Below are positions 1 to 6,460 of a DNA stretch of 7,397 bases, one piece after another. A program made the position numbers and the translations under genes. Numbering within the stretch: position 1 is the stretch's first letter; the number at the start of each line of letters is the position of its first letter. The notes under the pieces were generated by a model. That model was not told the origin of the DNA, made no database searches, and saw only the letters and a program-made list of their open reading frames with translations. The DNA lies in the NCBI GenBank assembly GCA_044870295.1, contig JBIOYQ010000194.1, positions 1-7,397 of the forward strand, read 5' to 3'. This DNA comes from AC-52 sp044870295 (lineage in GTDB: Bacteria; Actinomycetota; UBA4738).

Positions 1-651
1 CCGATCCGAGCCCGCCCGTGTCGGCTCGGTCGACACGGGTCCAAGGCCGAGTGGAGCCGCCATCGGGGCCGCCGGCAGCGGTGTCGTCTCTTCTGGCCGC
101 TTCGCGGTCCTCCGGGGGGTCGTCGAGCGCCTCCTCGCGGATGGCCTCGTCGTGCTCCGGGCCTTGCGAGTCCTGGCCGCCTTCTTCGCGGCGGCGGAAC
201 GCTTGGCCGACGTGCTCTTTCGGGCCGTCGACCGCTTCGCCGTCGACCGCTTCGTCGCGGCCTTCCGGGTGGAGGCCTTGCGGGTACGGGCCCCCTTCCT
301 GGCTGCCGTCGACCGCTTGGCCGACGTGGCCTTTCGAGTCCTGGCCGCCTTCTTCGCCGCGGCGGATCGTTTCGCTGACGTCGACTTCCGGGTCGTCGAT
401 CGCTTGGCGGTGGATCGCTTGGCCGTGGCCTTGCGGGTCGTGGCCTTCCGAGTCCCGGTCTTGCGGGTCGTCGCCTTGCGGGTCGTGGCCTTCTTGGCCG
501 CAGCCGACCTCTTCGCCGATGTGGCCTTGCGGGTCCGAGCCGCCTTCCTGGCCGCAGCGGACCGCTTGGCCGATGTGGCCTTGCGCGTCCTGGCCGCCTT
601 CTTCCCGGCGGCTGAGCGCTTCGCGGACGTTGACTTCTTCGCTGGCGCCAT
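1..651 (-). CDS. Histone-H1-like Lys/Arg/Ala-rich repeat protein, presumed DNA-binding (3' end outside window)
   Basis: Reading leftwards from an ATG at 651, the frame stays open for 217 codons to the window edge, so the C-terminus is missing. Residues 1-185 contain no Asp, Glu or aromatic residue and consist almost only of K, R, A, S, T plus a few P and G. An 18-residue unit (SAKRSAAAKKAARTRKAT-like) recurs near residues 11, 29, 47, 94, 112 and 150, with shorter TTRKA and AKRST repeats between. From residue 186 the protein changes to a Pro/Ala-rich stretch with Glu and Asp. A strong Shine-Dalgarno (AAAGGAGG) lies 7 bases before the ATG. The composition matches bacterial H1-like proteins and the basic tails of actinobacterial HU (HupB), which bind and compact DNA. 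Unlike HupB, no HU domain precedes the tail. DNA binding is inferred from charge; a different domain could follow past the edge. Confident that the gene is real, less so about its function. Confidence 0.82.
   Translation of the reverse strand, partial: MAPAKKSTSAKRSAAGKKAARTRKATSAKRSAAARKAARTRKATSAKRSAAAKKATTRKATTRKTGTRKATTRKATAKRSTAKRSTTRKSTSAKRSAAAKKAARTRKATSAKRSTAARKGARTRKASTRKAATKRSTAKRSTARKSTSAKRSAAAKKAARTRKARSTTRPSARRRSTTPRRTAKRPEETTPLPAAPMAAPLGLGPVSTEPTRAGSDR
97..639 (-). repeat. Degenerate 54-bp coding repeats of the basic protein
   Basis: These are tandem and interspersed repeats within the minus-strand basic gene. On the plus strand they appear as recurring cttggccga-cgtggcc and ctggccgccttcttc-type words. 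The full-length unit is 54 bp (18 codons), clearest at residues 11-64, 94-129 and 150-165 of the product. Copies differ mostly at synonymous or K/R- and A/T-exchanging positions, so the array is old rather than a fresh duplication. Such arrays readily change copy number, so length variation between strains is expected. Confidence 0.75.
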
Positions 652-658
652 GTCGCTC

Positions 659-666
659 CCTCCTTT
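659..666 (-). promoter_or_regulatory. Shine-Dalgarno of the basic repeat gene
   Basis: On the minus strand this reads AAAGGAGG, followed by 7 bases and then the ATG at 651. It is among the best ribosome binding sites in the window. It is the main argument that the minus strand, rather than the equally open plus strand, is coding here. Confidence 0.8.
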
Positions 667-805
667 CGAGTGCTCTGTTAGTACGTTTGTCACTTGGCGC
701 CCCGCCCAAACCTCGTTCGTCCGCGCTGGCCTCCCTGTACAAAGGAGCGTCGGCCGCTTTGCCCGTTTCGACCCCCCCGAAATCGGTCCCGGCGGTTACG
801 GTCAG

Positions 806-826
806 GCAGCCACCCAAGGGGGCTGC
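806..826 (+). promoter_or_regulatory. Small hairpin overlapping the ATPase ribosome binding site
   Basis: GCAGCC (806-811) pairs perfectly with GGCTGC (821-826) around a 9-base loop. The Shine-Dalgarno-like AAGGGGG at 816-822 lies partly in the loop and partly in the 3' arm, so the folded mRNA would partly hide it. Six pairs are few in GC-rich DNA, so a chance occurrence is possible. Confidence 0.3.
816..822 (+). promoter_or_regulatory. Shine-Dalgarno deciding the GTG start of the ATPase
   Basis: AAGGGGG (one mismatch from AAGGAGG) is followed by 7 bases and then the GTG at 830. The alternative ATG at 860 has no comparable site in front of it, which favours the GTG start. Confidence 0.55.
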
Positions 827-829
827 GCC

Positions 830-2002
830 GTGGCAGAATCGAGCATCACCCGGACTTCCATGGACACCCAACGAGCGCCCTCCCAGGACATCGACGTCCT
901 GTTGGAGCACGTCACGAAGCGATTCGGCGACGTCACCGCCGTGGACGACCTCACCATCGCCATCCCCCGGGGCCAATTCTTCAGCCTGCTGGGCCCCTCC
1001 GGCTGTGGGAAAACCACCACGCTCCGCATGATCGGCGGGTTCGAGGACCCCACCAGCGGCGCGGTCCACCTGGGCGGCACCGAGGTGACCGGCCTGCCCG
1101 CCTACCGCCGCGACGTGAACACCGTCTTCCAGAGCTATGCGCTGTTCCCGCACCTCAGCGTGTACGACAACGTGGCCTTCGGGCTGCGCCGGAAACGCCG
1201 TCCCAAGGATGAAGTCGAGCGCCGGGTCAATGAGGCCTTGCGGCTGGTCGATCTGCCAGGGTTCGAGAACCGGAAGCCGTCCCAGCTCTCGGGGGGCCAG
1301 CAGCAGCGCGTGGCCTTGGCCCGCGCACTGGTCAACCGCCCCCAGGTGCTGTTGCTGGACGAGCCGCTGGGCGCCCTCGACCTCAAGCTGCGCAAGCAGA
1401 TGCAGCTCGAGCTGAAACGCATCCAGGAAGAGGTCGGCATCACGTTCATCTACGTCACGCACGACCAGGAAGAGGCCATGACCATGTCTGACCAGATCGC
1501 GGTCATGCGTCACGGCCGGATCGAGCAGATCGGGGCGCCGGAGGAGATCTACGAGAACCCCGCCAGCGAGTTCGTCGCGGGGTTCCTGGGCGCGTCCAAC
1601 CTCCTGGAGGGCAGCGTCGTGGACAGCGACGGCGAGCGGAGCACGATCAAGCTGATGAGCGGCGACGCCGTCACCGTCCCATCCAACCGGATCGACGGCC
1701 ATGGCGACCGGGTCAAGGTCGGCGTCCGGCCGGAGAAGATCCGGCTCGCCGACGTCTCCGCAGACGTTCCCTCGGGATGGAACTGCATTGCGGGAACGCT
1801 CCGGATGGCCACCTTCGTCGGCGTGAGCCACCAGTTCTCCATCGATGGGCCGGGGGACCGACCCTTGACCGTGTACGCGCAGAACCTGGGCTCGGAGACC
1901 ATCCCGGCCCCCGGGCAGCCGGTCCGGCTGCTGTGGCGGCCGGAGCACACGTTCGTGGTGCGGCCCTCGACGCCGCTCGCCGATTGGGAGGAGGAACGAT
2001 GA
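830..2002 (+). CDS. potA: Spermidine/putrescine-type ABC importer ATP-binding protein (PotA-like)
   Basis: This cytoplasmic ATPase powers import through the PotB/PotC-type channel encoded downstream. The 390-residue product, near the usual PotA length, has every expected motif: Walker A GPSGCGKTT (55-63), Q-loop Q101, signature LSGGQQQR (153-160), Walker B LLLD ending at D177 with catalytic E178, the D-loop LGALD, and switch H211 in YVTHD. The region from about residue 245 to the end is the TOBE-type regulatory domain, including VGVRPEKIRL. The GTG at 830 is chosen for its Shine-Dalgarno; the ATG at 860 would give 380 residues and lose nothing conserved. The frame stays open upstream to position 152, but that part is antisense to the basic repeat gene. 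The stop overlaps the next start as ATGA. Related CUT1/FbpC-type ATPases share these motifs, so the polyamine assignment rests mainly on the neighbours. Confidence 0.93.
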   Translation: MAESSITRTSMDTQRAPSQDIDVLLEHVTKRFGDVTAVDDLTIAIPRGQFFSLLGPSGCGKTTTLRMIGGFEDPTSGAVHLGGTEVTGLPAYRRDVNTVFQSYALFPHLSVYDNVAFGLRRKRRPKDEVERRVNEALRLVDLPGFENRKPSQLSGGQQQRVALARALVNRPQVLLLDEPLGALDLKLRKQMQLELKRIQEEVGITFIYVTHDQEEAMTMSDQIAVMRHGRIEQIGAPEEIYENPASEFVAGFLGASNLLEGSVVDSDGERSTIKLMSGDAVTVPSNRIDGHGDRVKVGVRPEKIRLADVSADVPSGWNCIAGTLRMATFVGVSHQFSIDGPGDRPLTVYAQNLGSETIPAPGQPVRLLWRPEHTFVVRPSTPLADWEEER

Positions 2003-3276
2003 CCGAGGAGTTCCAGCGAGGCTGGATCGATCCCGCCCTGCTCCGCGGGTTCACGCAGCGCCGGGTCAGCCGTCGCGACATGTTGAAGGGCATCGGGTTC
2101 GGTGCGGGCGCCCTCACCCTGGCTGCCTGCGGGGTCTCGGGGTCGTCGTCGGGCGGGAGTCCCACGCCCAGCGGCAGCGTCAAACCCGACGTCCTGAAAG
2201 AGATCTACGGCGACGGGAAGCCCGCGGGCACTCTGAACTTCGCCAACTGGGAGGATTACATCGACCTCAACTCGAAGGGTAAGAGTCCGACGCTGATGCA
2301 GTTCACCAAGGAAACCGGGATCCAGGTCAGCTACAAGACGGTCATCTCGGACAACGACCAGTTCCTGGCCACGATCATCCCGGTGCTCCAGTCAGGGGAT
2401 GACACGGGCTACGACATCATCGTCATCACCAACGGCGGCTCGCTGGAACGGATGATCAAGCTCGGGTTCCTCACCCCCCTCGACCACCAGTACCTTCCGA
2501 ACTTCACGGCCAACGCCGGCGAGGCGGTGAAGGACCCCAGCTACGATCCGGGCAACCGCTACTCGGTCGCGTGGCAGTCCGGGTTCACCATCATCGGCTA
2601 CAACTCGAAGGCGGTGAAGACCCCGCCGACCAGCTTCGCCGATCTGCTGGACCCGAAGTACAAGGGCAAGGTGGGCATGTTCGGGAACAACCAGGACCTG
2701 CCGTGTCCCGCTCTGGTGCACCTGGGGTTCGACATCCAGACCTCCACGCCGGACCAGTGGCAGCAAGCTGCTGACCTGCTCACCAAGCAGCGCGACGACG
2801 GCATCGTGACCAAGTACTACGGCCAGGAGTACATCGACGCCCTGGAGAACGGCGACACCATCATCACCCAGGCCTGGTCGGGCGACCTGTTCATCGCCGC
2901 CGCTCCCAAGAGCTTCGGCGGCGACGGGTTCCCCGAGATCAAGTCCAGCATCCCGGGTGAGGGTGGGGTCCTATGGACCGACAACATGTGCATCCCGCTG
3001 CACGCCCAGCACCCCGTGGACGCCATCACCATGATGAACTTCGTGTATCAGCCGAAGGTCGCCGCGCAGCTGGCGGACTGGATCTGGTACGTGAGCCCCG
3101 TGCCGGCGGCCAAGGACATCGTCCTGAACGACATCGACGATCCGACCGTCGCGAATAGCGACCTGGTGTTCCCCTCGCTCGACGACCTGGCCAAGTCCCA
3201 CAAGTACAAGGTCTTCAAGGACCAACAGGAAGAGGACGATTGGAACGGCATCTTCCAACCGATCTACACGTCGTAG
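1999..3276 (+). CDS. potD: Tat-exported polyamine-type substrate-binding lipoprotein (PotD-like)
   Basis: This is the extracellular receptor of the importer, 425 residues long. The N-terminus has a twin-arginine motif (SRRDMLKG, R25-R26), a short hydrophobic stretch and a lipobox LAAC with lipidation Cys44, followed by a Ser/Gly-rich linker. This suggests folded export by Tat and then membrane anchoring. The mature part matches the PotD/PotF family (COG0687): NWEDY (83-87), QAWSGD (W293, D296) and LWTDN (W326, D328) sit where, from memory, E. coli PotD places its aromatic and acidic polyamine-contacting residues. Keeping both Trp and Asp suggests a cationic amine ligand; the exact ligand is unknown. 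The ATG at 1999 overlaps the ATPase stop by four bases and is preceded by GGAGGAGG. An upstream in-frame extension to 1777 overlaps the ATPase and would bury the signal peptide, so it is rejected. Confidence 0.93.
   Translation: MTEEFQRGWIDPALLRGFTQRRVSRRDMLKGIGFGAGALTLAACGVSGSSSGGSPTPSGSVKPDVLKEIYGDGKPAGTLNFANWEDYIDLNSKGKSPTLMQFTKETGIQVSYKTVISDNDQFLATIIPVLQSGDDTGYDIIVITNGGSLERMIKLGFLTPLDHQYLPNFTANAGEAVKDPSYDPGNRYSVAWQSGFTIIGYNSKAVKTPPTSFADLLDPKYKGKVGMFGNNQDLPCPALVHLGFDIQTSTPDQWQQAADLLTKQRDDGIVTKYYGQEYIDALENGDTIITQAWSGDLFIAAAPKSFGGDGFPEIKSSIPGEGGVLWTDNMCIPLHAQHPVDAITMMNFVYQPKVAAQLADWIWYVSPVPAAKDIVLNDIDDPTVANSDLVFPSLDDLAKSHKYKVFKDQQEEDDWNGIFQPIYTS
3227..3236 (+). promoter_or_regulatory. Purine-rich ribosome binding site for the TTG start of the PotB-like gene
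   Basis: AGGAAGAGGA inside the 3' end of the binding-protein gene offers AGGA 9 bases, or GAGGA 3 bases, before the TTG at 3240. No in-frame ATG or GTG exists before the first membrane segment, so this site decides the start. Confidence 0.45.
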
Positions 3277-4142
3277 CGCACTCCCGTCCGCGCTGGCGCA
3301 AGCGGCTGGCTCCGTACCTGCTCGTCCTTCCGGGAGGAGCCTGGCTCCTGTTGTTCTTCCTGGTCCCGCTGGTGTTCCTGGCGTCCATCTCCTTGCAGAC
3401 CGGCAACATCTTCGACGGATTCCGCCTCACCTGGCACGTCCAGAACTACGCTGACGCCCTCCAGCGCTATCACGTCCAATTCGTTCGATCGCTCCGCTAC
3501 GCGTCCATGGCCACCCTGATCACGCTGGTGGTGGCCTACCCGCTCGCCTACTGGATCGCGTTCCGGGGGGGCAAGCACAAGACCACCTTCCTCTTCCTGC
3601 TCCTGCTGCCCTTCTTCGTGTCGTTCGTGATCCGCACGCTGGCGTGGCGCTTCATCCTCTCCAACGATGGGATCGTCCTGGGAACCCTGAAGAGCTGGCA
3701 CCTCCTGCCCCAGGACTTCCACGTCCTGGCCACGTCCACCGCGGTGATCGCCGGAATCGCCTACAACTTCCTTCCCTTCATGGCCCTTCCCTTGTACGTC
3801 TCGCTGGACCGGATCGATCGGGCCTTGGTCGAGGCCGCCCAGGATCTGTATTCGAGCAAGGTCAGCGTGTTCACGCGGGTGATCCTGCCGCTGTCCGTCC
3901 CGGGGATCTTCGCCGGCGTCCTGCTGACGTTCGTGCCCGCCATGGGCGACTACGTGAACGCGTCGATCCTCGGCGGCGCCAAGAACGTGATGATCGGGAA
4001 CATCATCCAGATCGAATACCTGACGAACCTGCACTACCCGATCGCGTCGGCCCTGTCCTTCATCCTGATGGTGGCCATGCTGATCGGGATCATCGCGTAT
4101 GCCCGGGTGCTGGGGGCGCGAAGCCTGGAGGAGTACGTCTGA
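3240..4142 (+). CDS. potB: Polyamine-type ABC importer permease, first subunit (PotB-like)
   Basis: This inner-membrane channel subunit has 300 residues, about family length. A basic N-terminus (RPRWRKR, 16-22) precedes the first of about six hydrophobic helices: roughly residues 23-48, 84-104, 111-132, 155-182, 217-240 and 270-292. The cytoplasmic coupling loop for the ATPase is EAAQDLYSSKVSV...VILP from E198. Its consensus is EAA-x3-G-x9-I-x-LP; here Tyr204 stands at the usually conserved glycine, while the rest fits. The only reasonable start is a TTG at 3240, which overlaps the binding-protein gene by 37 bases and implies translational coupling. Downstream, its TGA shares one base with the ATG of the partner permease. 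The subunit fits the PotB/PotH group by order and sequence feel; substrate is set by the binding protein. Confidence 0.9.
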   Translation: MERHLPTDLHVVAHSRPRWRKRLAPYLLVLPGGAWLLLFFLVPLVFLASISLQTGNIFDGFRLTWHVQNYADALQRYHVQFVRSLRYASMATLITLVVAYPLAYWIAFRGGKHKTTFLFLLLLPFFVSFVIRTLAWRFILSNDGIVLGTLKSWHLLPQDFHVLATSTAVIAGIAYNFLPFMALPLYVSLDRIDRALVEAAQDLYSSKVSVFTRVILPLSVPGIFAGVLLTFVPAMGDYVNASILGGAKNVMIGNIIQIEYLTNLHYPIASALSFILMVAMLIGIIAYARVLGARSLEEYV

Positions 4143-4993
4143 TGGCCGTGGCCGCTCCGGAGACTCCCGTCGCGATGCCCCGCGTGGCCATGTCGGGACC
4201 CAAGCGGGGAGGTCGCAGGTGGACGCGGTGGGTCCTGCCCACGTACGTGACCGTCGTCCTGCTCTACCTGGTGTTGCCCATCCTGGTGATGATCCTGTAC
4301 AGCTTCAACAACTCGGGCTTCAAGAGGGTCAGCTTCCGGTGGGCCGGCTTCACCACGCAGTGGTATCCGAAGGTCTTCGACAAGCCCGATCTGACGGCCG
4401 CCCTGAAGAACTCGCTCATCGTGGCCGCCGTCAGCACCTTGATCGCCACCGCCCTGGGGACCCTCATCGCGCTGGCCCTCACCCGGGACCGGTTCCGCGG
4501 CCGGGGGGCGACCGAGATGGTGCTGTTCATGAACATCTCCGCGCCCGAGATCGTGCTGGGGGCCTCGCTGCTGTCGCTGTTCATCACGTTCGGCGTGCAG
4601 CGGGGGCTCGGCACCATCGTGATCTCCCATGTGATGTTCAACGTCGCCTACGTGGCCGTGACCGTTCGAGCCAGACTGGCCGGGTTCGAGCGCTCGTTGG
4701 AGGAAGCCGCCCACGACCTGGGCGCCGGGCCGTGGACGACGTTCTGGAGGGTGACCTTCCCGCTCATCTTCCCCGGCATCCTCGCCGGGGGGCTGCTGGC
4801 GTTCGCCCTGTCCATCGACGACTTCGTGATCACCAACTTCAACGCCGGCACGGTGCAGACGTTCCCGCTCTGGGTGTACGGGGCGGTGAAGGTCGGCATC
4901 CCGCCCCAGGTCTTCGTGATGGGGACCCTGATCTTCGCGGGGGGCGTGCTCCTGGCCATCACCAACGTGCTGCTCCACCGACGCAAGGCATGA
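4142..4993 (+). CDS. potC: Polyamine-type ABC importer permease, second subunit (PotC-like)
   Basis: This is the second channel subunit, 283 residues, pairing with the PotB-like protein in the membrane. A hydrophilic, basic N-tail (KRGGRRWTRW, 25-34) precedes six hydrophobic segments. The first is YVTVVLLYLVLPILVMILYSF and the last is VFVMGTLIFAGGVLLAITNVLL. The EAA loop is intact: EAAHDLG (188-194), nine residues, then VTFP. SIDDFVITNFN, before the last helices, is typical of PotC/PotI permeases. The ATG at 4142 overlaps the previous stop by one base (TGATG) and has GGAGGAG 8 bases upstream. The gene completes the transporter; the next gene follows after 33 bases, so they are very likely co-transcribed. 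The frame is open upstream back to 3644 but only as a shadow of the first permease. Confidence 0.93.
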   Translation: MAVAAPETPVAMPRVAMSGPKRGGRRWTRWVLPTYVTVVLLYLVLPILVMILYSFNNSGFKRVSFRWAGFTTQWYPKVFDKPDLTAALKNSLIVAAVSTLIATALGTLIALALTRDRFRGRGATEMVLFMNISAPEIVLGASLLSLFITFGVQRGLGTIVISHVMFNVAYVAVTVRARLAGFERSLEEAAHDLGAGPWTTFWRVTFPLIFPGILAGGLLAFALSIDDFVITNFNAGTVQTFPLWVYGAVKVGIPPQVFVMGTLIFAGGVLLAITNVLLHRRKA

Positions 4994-5026
4994 GCCGATA
5001 GCCAGCACGACGAGCAGAGGAGACCC

Positions 5027-6439
5027 ATGGACACCGAGATGGAAGCCTCGACGGAGCGCCTGACCGCCCGCGCCCGGGAGATCGCCGCCCGTGAGCACCA
5101 GAGGCTGCTGGACCGGACGCCCGCGTCGGCCCGCCTGTACGAGCGGGCCGTCAAGGTCCTTCCATCCGGTGTGGCCTCGAACTTCCAGGCGAACGACCCG
5201 TATCCGGTGTATCTGGAACGAGGCAAGGGCTCCCACGTCTGGGATGTCGACGGGACCGAGTACTCGGACTTCCATGGCGGGTTCGGGGTGAACGTGGTGG
5301 GGCACGCCCACCCCCGGATCGTGGCGGCCATCGAGAAGGCCGCCCGGAACGGCATCCACTTCGCCGTGACCACGCCGCAGACCGTCGCGCTGGCGGAGGA
5401 GCTGTGCCGCCGATTCCGGCTCGACCAGGTCCGCATCGTGAACTCCGGGACCGAGGCCACCATGGACGCCGTGCGCGTGGCCCGCGCGGCCACCGGGCGA
5501 GAGGTGGTGCTGAAGATCGAGGGCTCGTACCACGGGCACCACGACACCCTGCTGTTCTCGGTGGTCCCCGAGGCCGACGTCCTGGGCCTGCGCCAAACCA
5601 CCAGCGGGGAGGCCGCGGACTCCGCCGGCGACGTCTACCGGACCATTCCCACGTCGAAGGGTGTGCCCAAGGTCCTGGCCGACTACACGCTGATCGTCCC
5701 GTTCAACGACGCCGTCGCGCTGGAGCACGTCCTGTCGGAGCGGGGTGACGAGATCGCCACGCTGATCATGGAGCCGGTGATGATGAACGTCGGAATCGTG
5801 GTGCCGCAGCCCGGCTACCTGGAGGCGGTGCGCGAGCTCTGTTCGAAGCACGGCGTCGTCTTCATCTACGACGAGGTGAAGTCGGGTGGCACCATCGCTC
5901 CCGGAGGCGCCATCGAACGGTACGGCGTGCAGCCGGACCTGGCGTGCTTCGCGAAGGCCATCGGCGGCGGGGCCACCATCGGTGCCTTCGGCGGCCGCGC
6001 GGACGTGATGGACGTGGTGACGCACGGGGCGGCGCAGCAGGGCACGTTCAACGGCAACCCGCTTTCCTCGGCTGCTGGCCTGGCCGCGCTGACCGAGGTC
6101 CTCACCCCGGACGCGTACGACCAGCTCGGCAAGCTCGGGACGCTCCTGGCCGAGGGGTGTCGACGGGCCATCGAGGAGAACGACATCCCCGCCCACGCAG
6201 TCGACCTCGGAGCGAAGGGCTGCGTCTCCTACCGGCCGGAGCCGCTCACCAACTATCGGGACTTCCTGGAGTGCAACGCCGACCTGTTCGCGTCGTCCTG
6301 GCCGTACCTGCTGAACCGAGGGATCTTCATGACCCCCGGCGACGAGGAGCAATGGACCATCGGGGTCCAGCACACCGAGGACGACGTGGCCCGCTACCTG
6401 GACGCCTTCGGCGAGTTCTGCTCCGAGCTGGGGGGCTGA
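5027..6439 (+). CDS. Class III PLP-dependent aminotransferase, glutamate-1-semialdehyde-aminomutase-like
   Basis: This 470-residue cytoplasmic enzyme is somewhat longer than HemL (about 430). Fold-type-I landmarks are NSGTEATM (139-146) for cofactor phosphate binding, GSYHGHHD (166-173) with Tyr168 at the ring-stacking site, IYDEV with Asp282 for the pyridine nitrogen, FAKAIGGG with Lys310 as the Schiff-base lysine, and GTFNGNPLSSAAGL (339 onward). This set resembles HemL more than GABA or ornithine aminotransferases. However, DEVKSGGTIAPGG replaces HemL's DEVMTGFR, so I do not call it hemL. The ATG at 5027 follows GAGGAG by 4 bases; a second ATG at 5039 is possible. It lies 33 bases after the permease gene, suggesting a catabolic enzyme for the imported amine or a derived omega-amino acid. 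That link is inferred from position only; a true aminomutase or another beta/omega-transaminase is possible. Confidence 0.9.
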   Translation: MDTEMEASTERLTARAREIAAREHQRLLDRTPASARLYERAVKVLPSGVASNFQANDPYPVYLERGKGSHVWDVDGTEYSDFHGGFGVNVVGHAHPRIVAAIEKAARNGIHFAVTTPQTVALAEELCRRFRLDQVRIVNSGTEATMDAVRVARAATGREVVLKIEGSYHGHHDTLLFSVVPEADVLGLRQTTSGEAADSAGDVYRTIPTSKGVPKVLADYTLIVPFNDAVALEHVLSERGDEIATLIMEPVMMNVGIVVPQPGYLEAVRELCSKHGVVFIYDEVKSGGTIAPGGAIERYGVQPDLACFAKAIGGGATIGAFGGRADVMDVVTHGAAQQGTFNGNPLSSAAGLAALTEVLTPDAYDQLGKLGTLLAEGCRRAIEENDIPAHAVDLGAKGCVSYRPEPLTNYRDFLECNADLFASSWPYLLNRGIFMTPGDEEQWTIGVQHTEDDVARYLDAFGEFCSELGG

Positions 6440-6460
6440 CGCTTCTACCGGCAACGACGG

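Larger units (their letters stand above)
652..829. other. Divergent intergenic region between the basic repeat gene and the transporter operon
   Basis: This 178-bp stretch separates two divergently read genes and must hold both promoters. It contains the two ribosome binding sites and the small hairpin listed separately. On the plus strand a TANNNT-type -10 candidate (TACGGT, 797-802) is present, but no convincing -35 sits at normal spacing. On the minus strand GTGACA is the only -35-like word and lacks a good partner. I do not assign a promoter. Confidence 0.6.

Noticed and set aside
1..45. Palindrome-like cccgtgtcggctcggtcgacacggg as a regulatory or attachment site.
   Set aside because: Inverted arms CCCGTGTCG/CGACACGGG are present, but they lie inside the coding frame of the basic protein and nothing else marks a site. 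It may be a weak hairpin only.
97..639. CRISPR-like or non-coding tandem array.
   Set aside because: Repeats are degenerate, in phase with codons and explained by an 18-residue protein repeat. There are no constant repeats alternating with unique spacers.
18..1031. Plus-strand open frame of 337 codons with Ser/Trp/Pro-rich repeats (SWPPSS, SGPCES).
   Set aside because: It is a second antisense reading of the Lys/Arg repeat gene and runs out of frame into the ATPase. Composition is implausible and it has no domain.
3264..4034. Minus-strand open frame of 256 codons opposite the PotB-like gene.
   Set aside because: It is a shadow of a membrane protein gene: Gln/Glu/Asp/Arg-rich reading, no ribosome binding site, no domain.
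4648..5601. Minus-strand open frame of 317 codons opposite the permease/aminotransferase junction.
   Set aside because: It spans the antisense of two real genes and their gap; Ser/Arg/Thr-rich with no recognisable motif.
4034..6454. Minus-strand open frame of 806 codons opposite the permease and aminotransferase genes.
   Set aside because: It is a long stop-free antisense frame typical of GC-rich coding DNA. The product is low-complexity and His/Gly/Arg/Val-rich, it crosses two well-supported plus-strand genes, and it matches no family.
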